From Ryuthela nishihirai (lineage: Eukaryota; Arthropoda; Arachnida; Araneae; Heptathelidae), in NCBI GenBank assembly GCA_038380435.1, contig JAWZYU010000007.1, positions 86,876,334-86,940,333 on the forward strand: a DNA stretch of 64,000 nt, written 5' to 3'. The translations under genes and the position numbers were made by a program. Within the stretch, counting starts at the first letter, position 1, and each line of letters opens with the position of its first letter. This document shows, in pieces, positions 10,288 through 22,376 of this stretch. The notes below the pieces were generated by a model, which searched no databases, was not told the DNA's origin, and worked only from the letters and a program-made list of their open reading frames with translations.

Positions 10288-12414
10288 TAAAATATCAAAT
10301 GAATATCAGAAACACTAATTACCTTTCCGACTTGAAAGCCGCAATTTTTTTAAAGAAATCATTCTCAATCAATAGTGCAAATCGACTTAATTACCAATAT
10401 TACGGAAATCATTAGGCTGATGATCACTGACAACTCTTGTGGAAATAATTCTCAGTTTCCTAGACTTCATAGGTGACGCACTCTTTTATCTTTCCAAGTA
10501 GCAGGAACCTTGATCGAATTTCTGTGATCAAACTGCATAATATTTTGCTTTTGAAGAATCGGATTTGGAAATTCGATTTTCAATTAGAAATATTGTTTTG
10601 TTGCAAAGCTGGAAGAGAAGTCGAAATTTTCTAGTTAAGATACCTTTGTTTTCGCAACTATCACTCTATGTGATCAAGATGCATTATAATTCAGATAGCA
10701 GATTTGTTCAGGGTATTAGGAGAGTTCATCTTTTTTTCCGGGGAATTCAAAAATGTGGTGCAGATCCCGGAAGGAATATATATGTAGTAATCAAGGATTA
10801 AACTGTCCATCTAATGAGTAATTTTAAGGCTAGTGTCCTTTTAGCTATTCCAATGAATCTTAATATGTCACTCTCTCTTTATGGAAAAACAAGTTAAGAA
10901 ATACCTCGGTTCCTCATTTGAAACATATAAATCTTACCGTTTTATTAACACCTACAGTCCTCAGTTCAATGTCCATAAATTTCAATACTCTTCTAATATA
11001 GTGTTAAATTACTCAATTTGTGTAAACATAAAACATCTCTGTCAAAATAATGCGTAATACACAAGGACAGGAAATAAAATTTTTGAAAAAAAAATACAAA
11101 ATTTTTCATTGCGTCTTTTTATGCGATTTGAATCGCCTATGATTCTTTAAGTTAATTTTTATATCTATAAAAAAATTTCACTAAATGGAAAAATGGAAAT
11201 TTCATTAAAGTTTCACCTCTTAACCTATCTTTCCGACAGGTGGATCTTTTCTAGGTTGCCAGGGTTCCATTGAATATGTGGGAATATGAGTTCCTTGGTG
11301 TAATATTCAGGTGCACTGCGTATTTTTTATTCAGTGATCTGCGTTCAAATCTGTGTATCACTGAAATACCTATTCTGAAGAAAAATAATATAGAAAATGA
11401 ATAAACAGGTGAAATTACTGAGTTTGAAATAATGTATCCAAAGCGAAATCCTCTAAATCAATACAGAAACAAACGCCAAAGGGCAGCTGATGACCGAAGG
11501 AAGCGATGCTAACGGAAGTAATGTATCTGCCCATTTGTTGATGTTCTTTGCAATATAATCTGAAACCCGCCAGATGTCCCTTCGGTCAACAAAGCTCTAC
11601 TTTTCGCGGGTAACAACTAACAAAAACTGATCGGAAATCAATCTAATTCGCTTCTGTGAGATGTGTTTTGAAAACTCGAATCCTAATTTCGATTTTAAAA
11701 GAACGTTCAATTATTACTTCATCCCAAATATAAATGCATTTTATTTATTATTTGCTAGCTTAAAATTTGCCACGAATATTTAGGAATGAATGGTTTTCTC
11801 CAGAGTGCCACGAAGAGTCAACCTCAAAATTCATTTGACCTCATAATCAGGTGTCATTGCCGTGAGTTAGAGAAACAATATTTATAAATTTTTGTTTGTA
11901 GTCTTTTTCAGTGTGTAAGTTTCGAAGTTTCGAAATATAATAGCAACTAAAGGAAAAAAATAGGAATTCAAGAAATAATATTTCCACGATGAGTGGAATT
12001 CGAACCTTTACAGTTATGTGTATATTGATGTAACTGCTATGATGACATCAGCTGTGTCACCTATTCACTTTGTTTCGACTCTGTATACTTGTCATTCCTG
12101 GTACCATCTAGGATTATGAAAGGCAAATTATCAAATTTTTCTCTATGTATAGAGGTCAAAAATAGGAAAATCACTCTCGCAAAAGTGATATTAAACCAAG
12201 AATCAATCAATAATAAATTCAAAGATTACATATATTTCAAGAAATTAATTTCGAACAGAGCTGACAATAGCTCAGCAGTTAAAGTAGATTCCTTATAAAA
12301 GCAAGGCTTCGGTTCCATTCTTATTAACCTGAGAAAATATACATTTCTCCTAAAATTATTTCATGAATTTTATATCTAGAGGAATGTTGTAAATTTCTTT
12401 TTGATTGCTTCTTT

Positions 12415-12640
12415 CATTATGCCGACCCGTTTCCGAGTGGTTAGCGCACTTGGCTGTTGTTCTAACGGACCTGTGTTTGAGCCCCTGAGCAAAAGCATGG
12501 ATGTTCGTGTCGTTTTTTCTGCTGCACTCCTGCGATCCTCACAGACATTCTACTGTGGGAAATAAACTGAGAGGCTCCTGTCAGACCTCTGTGGCAAGCA
12601 GCTGCTTCAGGGGGTATTTATTATTTTTATTTATCATGCA
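12415..12640 (+). repeat. SINE A copy in unit 4
   Basis: Head TTCCGAGTGGTTAGCGCACT, as in unit 1. It shares diagnostic bases with the unit 1 copy rather than those of units 2 and 3. Confidence 0.85.
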
Positions 12641-13588
12641 TCGATATCTTTAGCATAATGAGACCTTTACCCATGAAATGACATTAGAACAATTTTTAAA
12701 CAAAATGGATTGTCAACAGATGGGCTCATAGCGTAATTTTTATAACATCTGACACGTTATTCAGAGGCATGTGTTGGAATCTCAGTAATAAACGAAAATG
12801 GTTTTTTAGAAAACAGTTTCTAGAATAAGACTAAAGAAAATACTAAACATATTATTGAGAAAACGAAGTTATTGGTTAACACATGTTTCCAACAGTTTAC
12901 ACGTTATTAATATTCGACTAAAATTCCCTTAGGCAGAACAATTTCTTTTTACAAGAATGAGCATTTTTCTTCAAAGCATATTTGTGAAACTCTCACTCTT
13001 CTCGATTTTTCCCTCAATTCTTTTAATGTATTTCAAAATTCACATGATATGATTGGAAAACTTTACGAAGATTTGTTAGATTCAGGTGCTAAAAAATTCG
13101 TTTAATATCAGATTGTATTGCAAAGAACATAAACAAATTGGCAAATACATTTCTTCCGTTAGCATCGTTCCCCACTTACATTCCCATCACCACAAACGAA
13201 TTCAAGATACGGAAAAACTCATGTTCAGTACATTGTAAAGTTGTTGAAATGTTCAATTTTTGAACTTTCAGCTGATTCGGCGCCTTTTTCTAATTTAGAC
13301 AGTATATTTTATCTTTCAATATAATACTAGAACTGTTGCAGGTTGAATCCAAGGAATCAATCGATATTATTGAATGATTCTTGGAGTAATAAGAATAAGA
13401 CTTTAGCGTGAGACACTTCGTTATCTAACTCTCTTTATGACGAAAGAAATATGACAAGTTGTCTTTCATGAACATAGATGGCGCAAGGAGCGACCAGGTA
13501 AAATTAATTGAAATATGCTAAAATTGATTGAGATACGCTAAAAGCCACTTTTTTTATTTAGTTTCAAATAGTTGTGGCCTCTGCTGAA

Positions 13589-13918
13589 ATGGATTTCCAA
13601 CAATTCGCCATGAAGCGAAAGCGTGAGGATCAATACGTAAGTGAACGTGGATGCCGCGTTGCGCTTGCTGATCGCAATGGGGTTCCTGTTCCTGCGGTAT
13701 TTGGTAATCCGCCTCCGCCTCTTCCTTAACCACTTACGTGTTTTTTTTTGACGTGGTATTTGTCGCAACCATCATCCAGTGCGCACAACGGTGATGATGG
13801 TGATGATGTACTGTTCGAGGATGAGATCCCGCCATTGTCTGCTTTCGCCAGCGGCAATCATGGGTTGTTGTCCAAGGATTACTGTTCATCGGCTGTCATA
13901 CACAGCGACGATGATAAT
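13589..13918 (+). pseudogene. Acidic KRKR protein pseudogene, unit 4
   Basis: The start and first 46 codons are recognisable, with four replacement changes. Codon 47 (Glu in units 1-3) is TAA at 13727-13729. A T-run insertion and frame change follow. The acidic middle part (EDEIPPLSAFASG) is readable again, then the sequence is deleted into downstream spacer at about 13918. The acidic tail and the stem-loop are both gone. Confidence 0.85.
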
Positions 13919-14685
13919 TCAGAAATGTGCTGCAGATCCCGGAAGGAATATATATGTATAATCAAGGATTAAAATGGCCATCTAATGAGAAAATTTAAGG
14001 CTAGTGTCCTTTTAGCTTTTCCAATGAATCTGAAAATGTTACTCTCTCTTTATGGAAAATCTAGTTAAGAAATACCTCGGTTCCTCATTTGAAACCTATA
14101 AATCTTCCATTTTCTGAACACCTACAGTGCTCAGTTCTATGTCCATAAATTTCAATACTCTTCTAATATAGTATTAAATTACTCAATATTTGTAAACATA
14201 AAACATCTCTGTCAAAATAATGCGTAATACACAAGACAGAAAATAATATTTGTGAAAAAAAAATAGAAAATTTTGCAATGCCTCTTTTTATGCGATTTGA
14301 ATCGCCTATGATACTTTCAGTTAATTTTTATATCTTAAAAAAAAATTTCACTAAAAGGAAAAATGGAAATTTTATTAAGCCTGGTCTTTCCGACTCTTAG
14401 CCTAGTCTTTCCGACTCTCAGCCTAGTCTTTCCGACAGGTGGATCTTTTCTTGGTTGCCAGGATTCCATTGCATATTTTGGAATATGAGTTCCTTGGTGT
14501 AATTTTCAGAGCACTGCGTATTTTTGATTCAGTGATCTGCGTTCAAATCTGTTTATCACTCAAATATCTATTCTGAAGAAAAAAATTTGGAAAATGAATA
14601 AACAGGTGAAATTTCTGAGTTTGAAATAATGTATCCCAAGCGAAATCTCCTAAATCAATACAGAAACAAACGCCAAAGGGCAGTG

Positions 14686-15505
14686 TGTCCCTTCGGTCAT
14701 CAAAGATCTATCTCTCGCGTGTTACAACTAATAAATCTGATCAGAATATATTCAATTCGCCTCTGTGAGATGTTTTTTGAATTCTGGAATCAAGGATTAA
14801 ATTGTCCATCTAATTAGTAATTTAAGGCAAGTGTCCTTCTAGCTTTTCCAACGAATCTGAACATGTCACTTTCTCTTTATGAAAAATTGCAGATAAGAAA
14901 TTCCTCGGTTCCTAATTTGCAACACTCAAATCTTACGATTTCTGAACACATATAGTGCTCTGTTCTATGTCCATTAATTTCACTACTCTTCTAAGAGACT
15001 GTTAAATTATTCAATCTGTCTAAACATAAAACATCTCTGTCAAAATAATGTGTCATACAAAAGGACAGTGAAATAATATTTTTGTGTAGAAAAAAAAATA
15101 CAAATTTTTGAAATATGTCTTTTTCTGCGATTTGAATTCTATGATTATATCAATTAATTTTTATATCTATATAAAAAATCCACTGTACGAAAAAATGGAA
15201 TTTTGATAAAAGTTCCACCTCTTAGCCTATTCTTTCGGACAGGTGGGTCTTTTCTAGGTTTCCAGGGTTCCATTGAATGTGTCGGAATATGAGTTCCTTT
15301 GTTTAATTTTCAGCAGCACTGTGTATTTTCAATTCGGTGATCCACATTCGAATCTGTGTAGCACTCAAAACTCTATTTTGAAGAGCAAAATTTTAGAGAA
15401 TAAAAAGCAAGGTGAAATTACCGAGTTTAAAATAAATTACTCCAAATTTAATCTCGTAAATCAATACAGAAACCGATTCCACAGTGCAGCTTGTCCCGAA
15501 CATCA
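14686..15505. repeat. Tandem array unit 5, two joined fragments
   Basis: The fragment starts at phase ~51 of the unit (TGTCCCTTCGGTCATCAAAG). At about 14788 it jumps to the final spacer part of a unit. The gene, the SINE and the inverted arm are absent. The right end is lost where a LINE begins; the boundary is approximate. Confidence 0.8.
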
Positions 15506-16360
15506 CCTGAAGTGGATCCGAACCCCGCCCCCTACAAAATTCCAACTTTCAATCATTTTGTAGGCTTCCCTGACCCCCTTGCAACACGCAAAGTCCCAGA
15601 ACAACTAGATAACTCAGATAAAGTTAGAAACACTCAAAACACTAGAATTCCCACACTGATACTAAGAAATTTTTTGAACTGGAAAGAACTGAATAAATAA
15701 TTAAATAACATAGCAATAGCCCCATTCACTGCTAAATTAAGCATCGAATCAATTCGAAAAAACACCACAACTGTAGAAGACTACAGAAAATTCAGCACCT
15801 TCTTAGAAAATAATAAACACAACTTCCATATCTTTCCTCTGAGCACAGATAAGAATCTAAAATGTGTTATAAAAAATCTCCCAGTTACTATCAGTACCGA
15901 AGACCTCAAAAATGATCTTCTCGCAAATTCAATCCCAATCATTAAGGTGGTACAATTCAACAAAGTCCCAAATAAATCACGCTCCCAGTCTTCTTCACAG
16001 AAACTGAAAAGACAGAAAAGGCCAAATGTATTTTCAACGTCGAATTTCTCTTCAACCTAAAAATCAAAGTCGAAACTTATAGGAATAGACCAGGAATCAC
16101 ACAATATCATAAATGTCAGCACTTTGGGCATGCAAAAAGCCACTGCCATCACGAAGACAGATATGTCAAATGCCTGGCCTTCACCTCACCATCGATTGCC
16201 CACGCAGATCACAGGAAGAACCTCTAAAATGTGCCAACTTATCAGGACCTTATACTGCAAACTACAGAGGGTGTTCTAACTTTCCACAACCTTCCGCAAT
16301 ATCAAATGCAACTGGGATTCCCCCAGAGGACTTTCACAGCTCAAACACATCGTACAACAC
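15505..16360 (+). pseudogene. LINE ORF1 (Gag-like) pseudogene
   Basis: Frameshifted ORF1. The part near 15870-15960 reads like the conserved region before the zinc knuckles in Jockey-type ORF1 proteins (LPVTISTEDLKNDLL). From about 16105 to 16285 come CCHC-like knuckles (CQHFGHAKSHC, then a second broken and a third partial). The frame changes at least three times. Confidence 0.7.
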
Positions 16361-16410
16361 ATAGAACACATATTAATTACATGACATATTCACAAGCAGC
16401 ATCACACACT

Positions 16411-16537
16411 AAATAAAAAATAAATAAAAATAAATACCCCCTCAAGCAGCTGCTTGCCACAGAGGTCTGACAGGAGCCTGTCAGTTTATATGCCATAGTA
16501 GAAGGTCACAAAGGAAAAAACAACCCCCCCCCCCCAA
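16411..16537 (-). repeat. SINE A fragment inside the LINE
   Basis: Reverse-oriented tail and body (ACCCCCTCAAGCAGCTGCTT, then GACAGGAGCCTGTCAG) ending in a C-run. The tRNA-like head is missing. It was inserted between ORF1 and ORF2. Confidence 0.8.
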
Positions 16538-16735
16538 TGGAAAATGACAATGGCTCAATTAGGGAATCCATTAACCAACTCCGAAACTTCACATAAATTT
16601 TTTAAAAATTTCAAAATTAAGAAATTTTATGCCTGGCTACAACTTTTATCCAGAAATTTAAGGTTGCACAATCTCCATCTGCAAAATGTGATATCATGTT
16701 CGAAGCAATCGAAAAGTTTACTAGTCTTGTCTGCG

Positions 16736-17390
16736 ATGGCGAGTGATTCACATAACCCTGAATTCACGATAGCAAATTGGAATGCAAATGGAATAAAATT
16801 AGATCTCATGGAATTTAATGACTTCCTCACAGAATATTCAGTAGATGTAGCTCTTATTCAAGAAACTCATCTCACACCAGGTACTATTTTTAAAATCCCC
16901 AACTTTTGCTGCCATAGAACTGATCGCCTCCACAACAAAGTTGGGGGACTGCAATATTGGTTAAAAATTCGTTTCCGCACGCCGCTTTACCCATTAATGG
17001 TTTAAAAGAAATTGAATCTACTACGATAGAGCTCACTAACACCCCCTTGGCAACATGCAGATCACCAGCGTCTATAAGCCGACCAATGCTAAAATTCTTA
17101 CTTGAGAGCTCTCTAAATTATTTCATCCCAACATACCCTGCATAGTTGCAGGAGATTGTAACTGCAAACATAAGCAATGGGACAGCACACGCACCACCCC
17201 AAATGGCGAAACACTCCAAGATTTCACGGATTCAAATGGAATTATTATTGACTCCACTGATGAACCCACATTCTACTCCTATAATCCAAATCACAAACCT
17301 GATATTTTAGATATTTTTCTTCTAAAGAACATTTATGCAAAACATTATCTTAATGTTGCAAATGTTTTAAATTCCGACCACTGCCCTGTT
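16736..17390 (+). pseudogene. LINE ORF2 endonuclease domain, broken
   Basis: Conserved apurinic/apyrimidinic-type endonuclease blocks are readable across frames: IANWNANGI, LIQETHL, then GDCNCKHKQWDS-like and SDHCPV-like blocks further on. Frameshifts lie near 16960 and 17140. In an active LINE this domain nicks target DNA; here it cannot be made as one chain. Confidence 0.75.
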
Positions 17391-17393
17391 ATT

Positions 17394-19300
17394 ATGTCAT
17401 CAAAATTCGAAATTTCATCTTCTGATATCTCTACTAAAATCGCAAACTGGCAAAAATTGCAACAACAACTTTCCCTTTCTATTAACTGCAACCCAAATTT
17501 ATTGAACAATAATGATATTGATTTCGATATTCAAAATTTAAGAAGATTACCCCATGATAAAAAAGTGTATAACGAACTCAAAATCAAACTACGTAAAAAC
17601 CTACAAGACTTTCGAAATAGCAACTGGAATAATAAACTAAATTCTCTTAACCCTAATGACGGCTCGATTTGGAAAATTGTTCGTGCATTAAAAGGTAATA
17701 ATAATCACACTGATCCACTTCACGGATCGGACGGCATGACATGATTTAAATCAGAAAAGGCCGAAACCTTTGCTAATTCACTTGAATTGCAATTTCAGCC
17801 GAATGAAGAGTATGTCAATGACGATCTGATCGATGAAGTCGAAAGTGCTCTCAGAAAATTTAAAAATTTACCTTGTCATGAAAAATTGCAATTCACCACA
17901 ATTGATGAAATTAATGAGAACATCAAACAGCTAAAAGTTAAAATGCCGCAGGAGATGATGATATCAACAATACAGTTATCAAAAATCTACCAAGGAAAGC
18001 AATTCTACTAATTCTAAAAATCTTTAATAAATGTCTTCAGTTTCATTACTTCCCTCAGACGTGGAAAAATGCTATCATCAGCATGTTGCCAAAACCAGGA
18101 AAAAATTAACTCTTTCCTGTTAATTAACACCCAATTAGATTACATCCCCTGCCTGGAAAAATATATCTTCTGGGGAAATATATTCTCAGGCACCTTGATT
18201 TCTAATTGCAGTCTCTCAATGTCCTACCCACCGATTAATTTGGTTTCCGACTCCACAGTGCACCAAATTCAAAGGGTTATAGAGACCATTGCAGAGGCCT
18301 GCAATAAACAGGAATCAGTAGTGGCTGTATACATCGACATAGCAAAGGCGTTCGATCAGGTCTGGACTGGGGGACTCATTTATAAATTTATCAAATTTAA
18401 CTTTCCCCCTGCTTTGACTACTATTATTCACAGCTATCTTTCTCAATGAACATTCCAAGTCAAAGTAGTAAACTCCATATCTGAAAAGAAACAAACAAAC
18501 AAAAAAAAACATTAATGCAGGAGTCCCTCAAGGATCCATTCTGGCTCCGACGTTGTTTAACATCTATATTTCAGATGCCCCAAAGCAGAAACGAATTGTA
18601 AATGACATGTACGCTGACGACACGGCATTTCTTGCTCCCTCCCTTCGTGCATCCTTTCCCTGCAAAAGAATGCAGATCATGCTTAATATCTTTGAAAACT
18701 GGTGCACAGATTGGAGGGTGCAGTTTAACCCTTCAAAAAGTATTGCAGTCTTTACGTCCAACAGGCGAACCCTACCTGTTCGACAAATGAGTAGCTTGGA
18801 GTGACCATGCCAAATATCTTGGAATCACGATTCATCAAAAACTCAACTGAAACGCAAACGTTACCAATATAATTAAAAAGGCAAGAGCACTTCATTGTAA
18901 ATTATTTCCCAACGTGGGAAATAAATCTTCTACCACCAACAAAAATAAAATCCTTCTTTTATACACAAGTTATTAATCCTACTCTTCTATATGCAGCACC
19001 CATCTAGGGAGCAACTACCAAAACAAACCTTGCCTGAATCCAATCGGCTGAAAACAAGATATTGCGATCAGCTATAGCAGCAACCTGGTTCGACAGATAT
19101 TCCATTATTCACAGAGATCTGAACTACGACTTCATTCTGCAATGTATGAAAAAACTTGCGAAGAACTATTTTAACCAAGCAGAAGTTCATCCGAATGCAT
19201 TCATTCAAAATGCTAACAAATATCAGATTGTGCCATCAGATAAATTTAAACGTCCAAGGTGCATATTTAACATCAAGGACCCGAATAGTGGGAGATGACA
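17394..19300 (+). pseudogene. LINE ORF2 reverse transcriptase domain, broken
   Basis: RT blocks are visible: a VYIDIAKAFDQVW motif near 18327, a GVPQGS motif near 18520 and MYADDTAFLAP (YADD catalytic box) near 18607. Stops fall at 17742, 18009, 18447 and 18802. The stretch to about 19300 resembles the thumb and C-terminal part of Jockey-type ORF2. Confidence 0.75.
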
Positions 19301-19309
19301 GCTATTGTC

Positions 19310-19680
19310 AAACTTGTGCCTATAGCTGTACTCTCCCTCCCTCCAGTCCTTTTTCCGTTTTCTTTTCCTTCCCTCCTCACACCCGATTTCTGTTCCACCT
19401 CACCTGATTCCACACACACTTACTCCCCACCATTACCCCTCCTTCTTCTATACCCCCCTTGACCTCACTTCACCCTAACTCAATCCTTCTCTTTCACAAC
19501 TCAACTGCCTCCACACCCACTTAATCCCTTCTCACCATCTAAGCATCTTATCCCAACCACCCCACACAGAATACTTATACACTTCAACTCTGCACAACTC
19601 TCCCATCCACCAATCACCTGTTCTTTCCTTACTGTGTCTTCCCCATCCCACAATCCTAATTTAATCCCCCCTCACTGAAA
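19310..19680. repeat. C-rich low-complexity 3' region of the LINE
   Basis: A pyrimidine-rich tract dominated by CCCTCC, CACACC and CTTCAC-type words. It is probably the 3' untranslated region of the LINE. No gene seen. Confidence 0.6.
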
Positions 19681-19825
19681 TTCAACAAGGGCAGTCTCTG
19701 CCACGGAAGCCGTTTTATGTACTAAATACAGTCAATAGACTTTAAGGATTAAATTAGATAATGCAGGTATGGACAAGTGTTTGGTACTGCTAATGTCAGC
19801 TCTGATAATTAATCTTTGAACTTGT

Positions 19826-21741
19826 CCCTTCGGTCATCAAAGATCTAATTTTTGCGGGTTACAACTAATACAAACTGATCGGAAAACAATCCAATTCGCC
19901 TCTGTGAGATGTCTTTTGAAAACTCGAATCCTCAGATCGATTTCAAAAGTTCATTCAATTATTTCTTCATCCCAAATATAAATGTAATTTATTTATTATT
20001 TGCTAGCTTAAAGTTTGCCACGAATATTTATTAATGAATATTTTTCTCGATAATGACCCTCGACATTCATTTGACCTCAAAATCTGGTGTCATTGCCGTG
20101 ATTTAGAGAAACATATTTCTAAATTTATGTTTGTAGATTTATTCAGTGTGCAAGTTTCGAAATATCATAGCAACTAAAGGAAAACAATAGGAATTCAAGA
20201 AATAATATTTGACCATGAGTGGAATTCGAGCGTTCACAGTCACGTGCATGTTGATGTAACTACTATGACGACACGAGCTCTGTAACCTATCCACTTTGTT
20301 TCGACTCTGTATACTTGTCATTCCTTGTACCATTTACGATCATGAAAGGCAAATTATCAAATTTTATTCAATGTATGGAGGTCAAAAAATAGGAAGTCAG
20401 TCTCGCAAATGTGTTATTAAATCAAGAATCTGTCAATAATAAATTCAAAGATTACCTTAAATTCAACAAATCATTTTGGAACAGACCTGACGATTGTCTA
20501 GCAGTTAAAGTACATTTCTTATAAAAGCAAAGCTAGGGTTGCATTCTTATTAAACTGGGAAAATATACATTTCTCCTAAAATAATTTCTTGAATTGTATA
20601 TCTACAGGTAAGCTGTAAATTCATTTTTGATTGCTTCTTGCATTATGCCGTCCCGTGGCCTAGGGGTTAGCGCACTTGGCTGCTGATGTAAGGGACCAGA
20701 GTTTGAGCCCCGGAGCAAAGGCATGGATGTTCGTGTCGATTTTTCTGCTGCGCCCCTGCCATCCTCACAGAGTTTTTTCTCTGGCAAATAAACTGAGAGG
20801 CTCCTGTCAGACCTCTGTGGCAAGCAGTTGCTTGAGGGGGTATTTATTTTTTTTATTTTTCTTGCATTAATATCTAGCATAAGTGAGACCTTTACCGATG
20901 AAATGATTTTAGAAAATTTTTAAAACGAAATTGATTGTCGACAGATGGGCTTGACAGCTTAGCAGTTACGACATCTGACACGTTATTCGGAGGCATGTGT
21001 TGGAATCTCAGTAATGAACGAAAAATGGTTTTTTAAAAAACAATTTCTACAATAAGACAAAAGAAAATTCTAAACATATTATTGAGAAAATGAAGTAATT
21101 GGTTAAGGCAAGTTTCCAACCATTTACACGTTATGAATATTCGACTAAAATTCCCTTAGGCTAAACAATTTCATTTTAGAAGAATGGTTTTTTTTCCCCA
21201 ACGCATGTTTGTGAAACTCTCACATTTCTCGATTTTTCCTTCAATTCTTTTAATGTGTTTCAAAATTTACATGATATAATTGGAAAACTTTACGAAGAAT
21301 TGTTAGATTCAGGCGCTAGAAAATTCGTTTAATATCAGATTGTATTGCAAAGGACATAAACAAATTGGCAAATACATTACTTTCTGTAGCATCGTTCCCC
21401 AGTTACATTCCCACCACCACAAACGAATTCATGATACGGAAAATCTCATTTTCAGTACATTGTAAAGTTGTTGAAATGTTCACTTTTTGAACTTTCAACT
21501 GATTCGGCGCCTTTTTCTAAATTAGACAGTATATTTTATCTTTCAATAAAATACTAGAACTGTTGCAGGTTGAATCCAAGAAATCACTCGATATTATTGA
21601 ATGATTCTTGGATTAATAAAACTTTAGCGCGAGTCATTTCCTCATCTAACCTTTTTATGTCGAAAAAATATGACAACTTGTCTTCCATGAACATAGATGG
21701 CGCAAGGAGCGACAAGGTCAAATTGATTGAAATTTAGTCAC
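19826..21741. repeat. Tandem array unit 6, left part
   Basis: The unit resumes at phase ~51 after the LINE and runs through the SINE (20643-20866) and the right inverted arm (21333-21396) to just before the gene. There it is interrupted by the DNA transposon at 21742. Divergence from units 1-3 is clearly higher. Its continuation lies at about 27090-27237. Confidence 0.85.
20643..20866 (+). repeat. SINE A copy in unit 6
   Basis: Same position within the diverged unit. Head GTGGCCTAGGGGTTAGCGCA, tail GCTTGAGGGGGTATTTAT. Confidence 0.85.
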
Positions 21742-21779
21742 GTCGCACCCCGGCAAGAAAAGTGACATAACTTAAAAAC
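21742..21779 (+). repeat. Left terminal inverted repeat of the DNA transposon
   Basis: Starts GTCGCACCCCGGCAAGAAAA. It carries one more C than the right end in the CCC run. Confidence 0.85.
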
Positions 21780-22376
21780 GCAGTATTTGAGAAATAACTA
21801 ATTAAAGAAATCAATAAAACTTATATTGAAATAGTACAAGATTCTTTTAAATTTCAGCTAAGTATTTTTGACAATAAATTTTATCGTATTCTATAGAATA
21901 ATACTATGGGTCGGTAAATCAGTTCTTATAGAATATTTGGCGATACCAGTTAAAAATAGGTGAGGTCTCTCGGTTATGTCACTTTTTCTTGCTTCTCTAT
22001 TATTTTTTTTTCTGTTGTGACCCCTCAAGTAATTTTTGAAGCCCAAATTATATATTTTTACTTAGACTTTTGACCTCAGTTAAGGTCACTACTTAGAATG
22101 AAAATGAAAAAAAAAAGTTTGAATTAGGTAACTGTTTTATTAGCTTATTTTAATGACAAAATATTAAATGAAAATTAAGTAAGAAGTACAAAATTTACAT
22201 AAACATAGATTCATAAATGGGCTTATACAATGTGGGAATACTTTTCGCTGAGATAAGGGATTGAATATGAGCTTTCTTTATATTAGAGATGTCCATTTTT
22301 TTCTTGTAAGCCGGAACGCATTTTATTGTAGAGATGTTCTCTTGCCTTCTCCTGGTGTTATTGACATTAATCTGCG

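Larger units (their letters stand above)
7683..11521. repeat. Tandem array unit 3 (3.84 kb)
   Basis: A third full unit with the same internal order as unit 2: SINE, right inverted arm (9260-9323), acidic-protein gene (9738-10253), stem-loop (10272-10287), spacer. From about 11090 onward it drifts towards the sequence of unit 4. Confidence 0.95.
11522..14685. repeat. Tandem array unit 4, internally deleted
   Basis: A fourth unit, shorter (about 3.16 kb) and more diverged. Roughly 700 bp are missing at about 13918, where the middle of the gene is joined directly to spacer that lies about 450 bp beyond the stem-loop in units 1-3. The SINE and the right inverted arm (13106-13169) remain. A short run near 14379-14435 repeats the phrase CCTAGTCTTTCCGACTCT. 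Confidence 0.9.
15505..19800 (+). mobile_element. Jockey-type LINE, degenerate, interrupting the array
   Basis: This is a nearly full-length but dead non-LTR retrotransposon on the plus strand. In order: a Gag-like ORF1 with CCHC knuckles, an apurinic-type endonuclease, a reverse transcriptase with a YADD box, and a C-rich 3' region. Many stops and frameshifts break each part. A SINE is inserted between ORF1 and ORF2. The left boundary is approximate; array sequence resumes at about 19826. Confidence 0.8.
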
